Of a stretch of DNA of 64,000 bases, positions 62,666-64,000 are shown in pieces. Numbering within the stretch: the stretch's first letter is position 1; each line of letters opens with the position of its first letter. Location of the stretch: contig CAWAHF010000004.1 in NCBI GenBank assembly GCA_963781805.1, positions 1 through 64,000 of the forward strand, given 5' to 3'. The position numbers were made by a program, and so were the translations under genes. The notes under the pieces were generated by a model. The model was given only the letters and a program-made list of their open reading frames with translations. It did not search any database and was not told the DNA's origin. The stretch is from JAFGPL01 sp963781805. Its GTDB lineage: Bacteria > Bacteroidota > Bacteroidia > Bacteroidales > UBA10428.

Positions 62666-62780
62666 GCTAATGTTTCAAATTAGAATTAATTGTGTTCGGG
62701 AAAAAATTGAATGAAATCCTTGCTGTTGGTTATATATAAAAAATGCAGTCACTTAGACCTTTTCCATGATTGATCGGGAA

Positions 62781-64000
62781 TTATTGCGTATTTAGCTTAT
62801 CCCAAAGTATATTGTATTCATTTCCCAATAAATCCTGGTAATAAGCATCAATTTGAAACAGATTTACCGGAGACAGAGGCGCAGTCAGTACAAAATTGTA
62901 TTTATCCATGTCAGCAGGATTCTGATCTGAATAGAGCGATGCGCCTAGGGAGATCACTTGATTACCTGCCATTAGCTGTATCTGTATCAGGTATATGAAA
63001 TTGTCCGGATTAACCGGGCTGTCATCGAATCTTTTATAATTTACTGAAACGGAAGTAATATCACCATTGCTGTTGGTATGCAGGGTTGGTTCCGCAAAAA
63101 TGAGATAAATCTTGGGGCAAACCGTGGAATAGCTTATTGTATAATCCGTGCCATTAACTTTCATTGTATATTCACCTTTTCTGAAGGGAGGAAAATACTG
63201 ACCTTCACCAGCCCTGTTGAAAAATGCTAGAAAACCCCGATCAGCAGTTGCATATCGCAACATCGAAATATCATTGTATGGATCATCATTTGGTCCGGAT
63301 AGCATAGCAGATTCGGCATTAGCTGGAAGGATATTTTCTCCATAGGAAAACCGCATGGAATAGCCTATTCGGATAACTGAAGTATCATAAATCTGTGGAT
63401 TCAGATCATCATTGCCCCATGTACCGGCATGAAGCATAAACGATGAACTTACTCGCAATTCTTTCTTTGCCAGGACATCGATGACCCCGTCATTATCAAC
63501 ATCAATGTTTTTTGATATGGATTCATAATATCCTCCGATCTCTCTGTACCATTCTATTTCTTCAGCATTAAGGCCTATCTCATTACCCAGAGGATTATTG
63601 GCAGGTATTACATTTGTACCTTCCAGTGTTAAATTGCTCAGATCAATAACCGTTTTATCTCCATCTTTAAGACTTACAAGTGGCAAAACATTTAATCCGC
63701 CGGCTTGCAGACATCCAATAAATTGATTGTTTTCTGTAAGGAAAGTTAGTGCACAGGCAGTTCCCGAAGGTGCCTGGGCTGAAAAGGAACTATCGCCGAT
63801 ATTAAATACGGAATAGCTGTTGCTATTAAAGACAAGGACTTTTCTGGCATCCGATAATAAGAATGAATTTGTCGATTTTAACCTGGTGCTTTTCACATTC
63901 CCTGATGACCTGATAGTACCTTTTATAACAATATTGGTACTATTTGATTCATTTTCTTTGTCTTTCGAACAGCCAGCCATTATCATACTAATGGATAGTA
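62781..64000 (-). CDS. surface lipoprotein of unknown function (N-terminus beyond window)
   Basis: The frame remains open to the right edge, so the annotated first Met is not safe: LSISMIMAGCSKDKENE places the lipobox Cys only about 10 residues into the visible part, and a signal peptide needs more upstream. CSKDKENE is an acidic surface-export signal. The 400 visible residues include a short low-complexity start, a segment like a calcium/EF-loop (DVDNDGVIDVLAKKEL) and beta-rich modules. No family was recognised. It is the last gene before the edge. Confidence 0.65.
   Translation of the reverse strand, partial: LSISMIMAGCSKDKENESNSTNIVIKGTIRSSGNVKSTRLKSTNSFLLSDARKVLVFNSNSYSVFNIGDSSFSAQAPSGTACALTFLTENNQFIGCLQAGGLNVLPLVSLKDGDKTVIDLSNLTLEGTNVIPANNPLGNEIGLNAEEIEWYREIGGYYESISKNIDVDNDGVIDVLAKKELRVSSSFMLHAGTWGNDDLNPQIYDTSVIRIGYSMRFSYGENILPANAESAMLSGPNDDPYNDISMLRYATADRGFLAFFNRAGEGQYFPPFRKGEYTMKVNGTDYTISYSTVCPKIYLIFAEPTLHTNSNGDITSVSVNYKRFDDSPVNPDNFIYLIQIQLMAGNQVISLGASLYSDQNPADMDKYNFVLTAPLSPVNLFQIDAYYQDLLGNEYNILWDKLNTQ

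Overview
The window reads as a chromosomal segment of an AT-rich Bacteroidota (Bacteroidetes) bacterium, most likely a Bacteroidales/Marinilabiliales-type organism. Signs are lipoproteins with acidic residues right after the lipobox cysteine, type IX secretion (T9SS) C-terminal sorting tails, a periplasmic two-component propeller (Reg_prop/Y_Y_Y) sensor kinase, LytTR two-component systems and several TAnnTTTG-type -7 promoter elements. No rRNA, tRNA or CRISPR was seen. Composition and identity statements are by eye; no database search was possible.

Layout. 1-6.3 kb: Fe-S/ATPase genes (end of a MinD-type ATPase, Mrp, a radical SAM protein), a deleted peptide deformylase remnant, a DUF5320-like small protein, an Rrf2 regulator, a LuxR-type response regulator, and cysK-metY sulfur assimilation behind a long palindrome. 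6.5-10.3 kb: two methyltransferases, a FISUMP-type lipoprotein and a conserved protein of unknown function. 10.4-21.4 kb: a propeller sensor kinase divergent from an arabinoxylan-type cluster (GH51, GH39-like, two esterases) that is interrupted by a four-helix-bundle (IVP-type) cassette with tandem satellites. 21.4-28.3 kb: GT39-like glycosyltransferase, SGNH hydrolase, membrane AraC regulator, a broken metallo-beta-lactamase/T9SS gene, a barrel protein and an overlooked 53-residue gene. 28.6-35.1 kb: a TolC-MacA-MacB-LytS-LytR operon behind a TetR-like palindrome. 35.4-39.1 kb: two MITE-like elements and an ABC-2 exporter with a NEW3-type membrane protein. 39.5-49.8 kb: YbhB-like protein, TetR-EmrAB-TolC pump, amino-acid racemase, a GC-richer MFS pump, and PerR-peroxiredoxin.

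50.1-61.9 kb is the standout: about 12 kb of minus-strand genes forming an arsenic/organoarsenical island. From upstream to downstream it reads ArsR2, ArsE-like thioredoxin, ArsF-like protein, [four-helix cassette], ArsG, ArsP, CDF, FmdE-family protein 2, TauE, porin, FmdE-family protein 1, a pyridine-nucleotide disulfide oxidoreductase, a thioredoxin lipoprotein, then ArsR1, ArsC, [four-helix cassette], Acr3. Four sites with the core TCGT-N6-ACGA lie upstream of arsR2, arsE, arsP and arsR1, which suggests one ArsR-controlled regulon. The FmdE/porin/TauE/oxidoreductase block in its middle has no function I can assign and is the best candidate for an undescribed part of the system.

Two further patterns recur. 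Three solitary four-helix-bundle genes, each placed between other genes, are each bordered by a different short satellite whose two arms are in inverted orientation. A 236-bp MITE occurs twice (35.4 and 62.2 kb) with about 10-bp target duplications.
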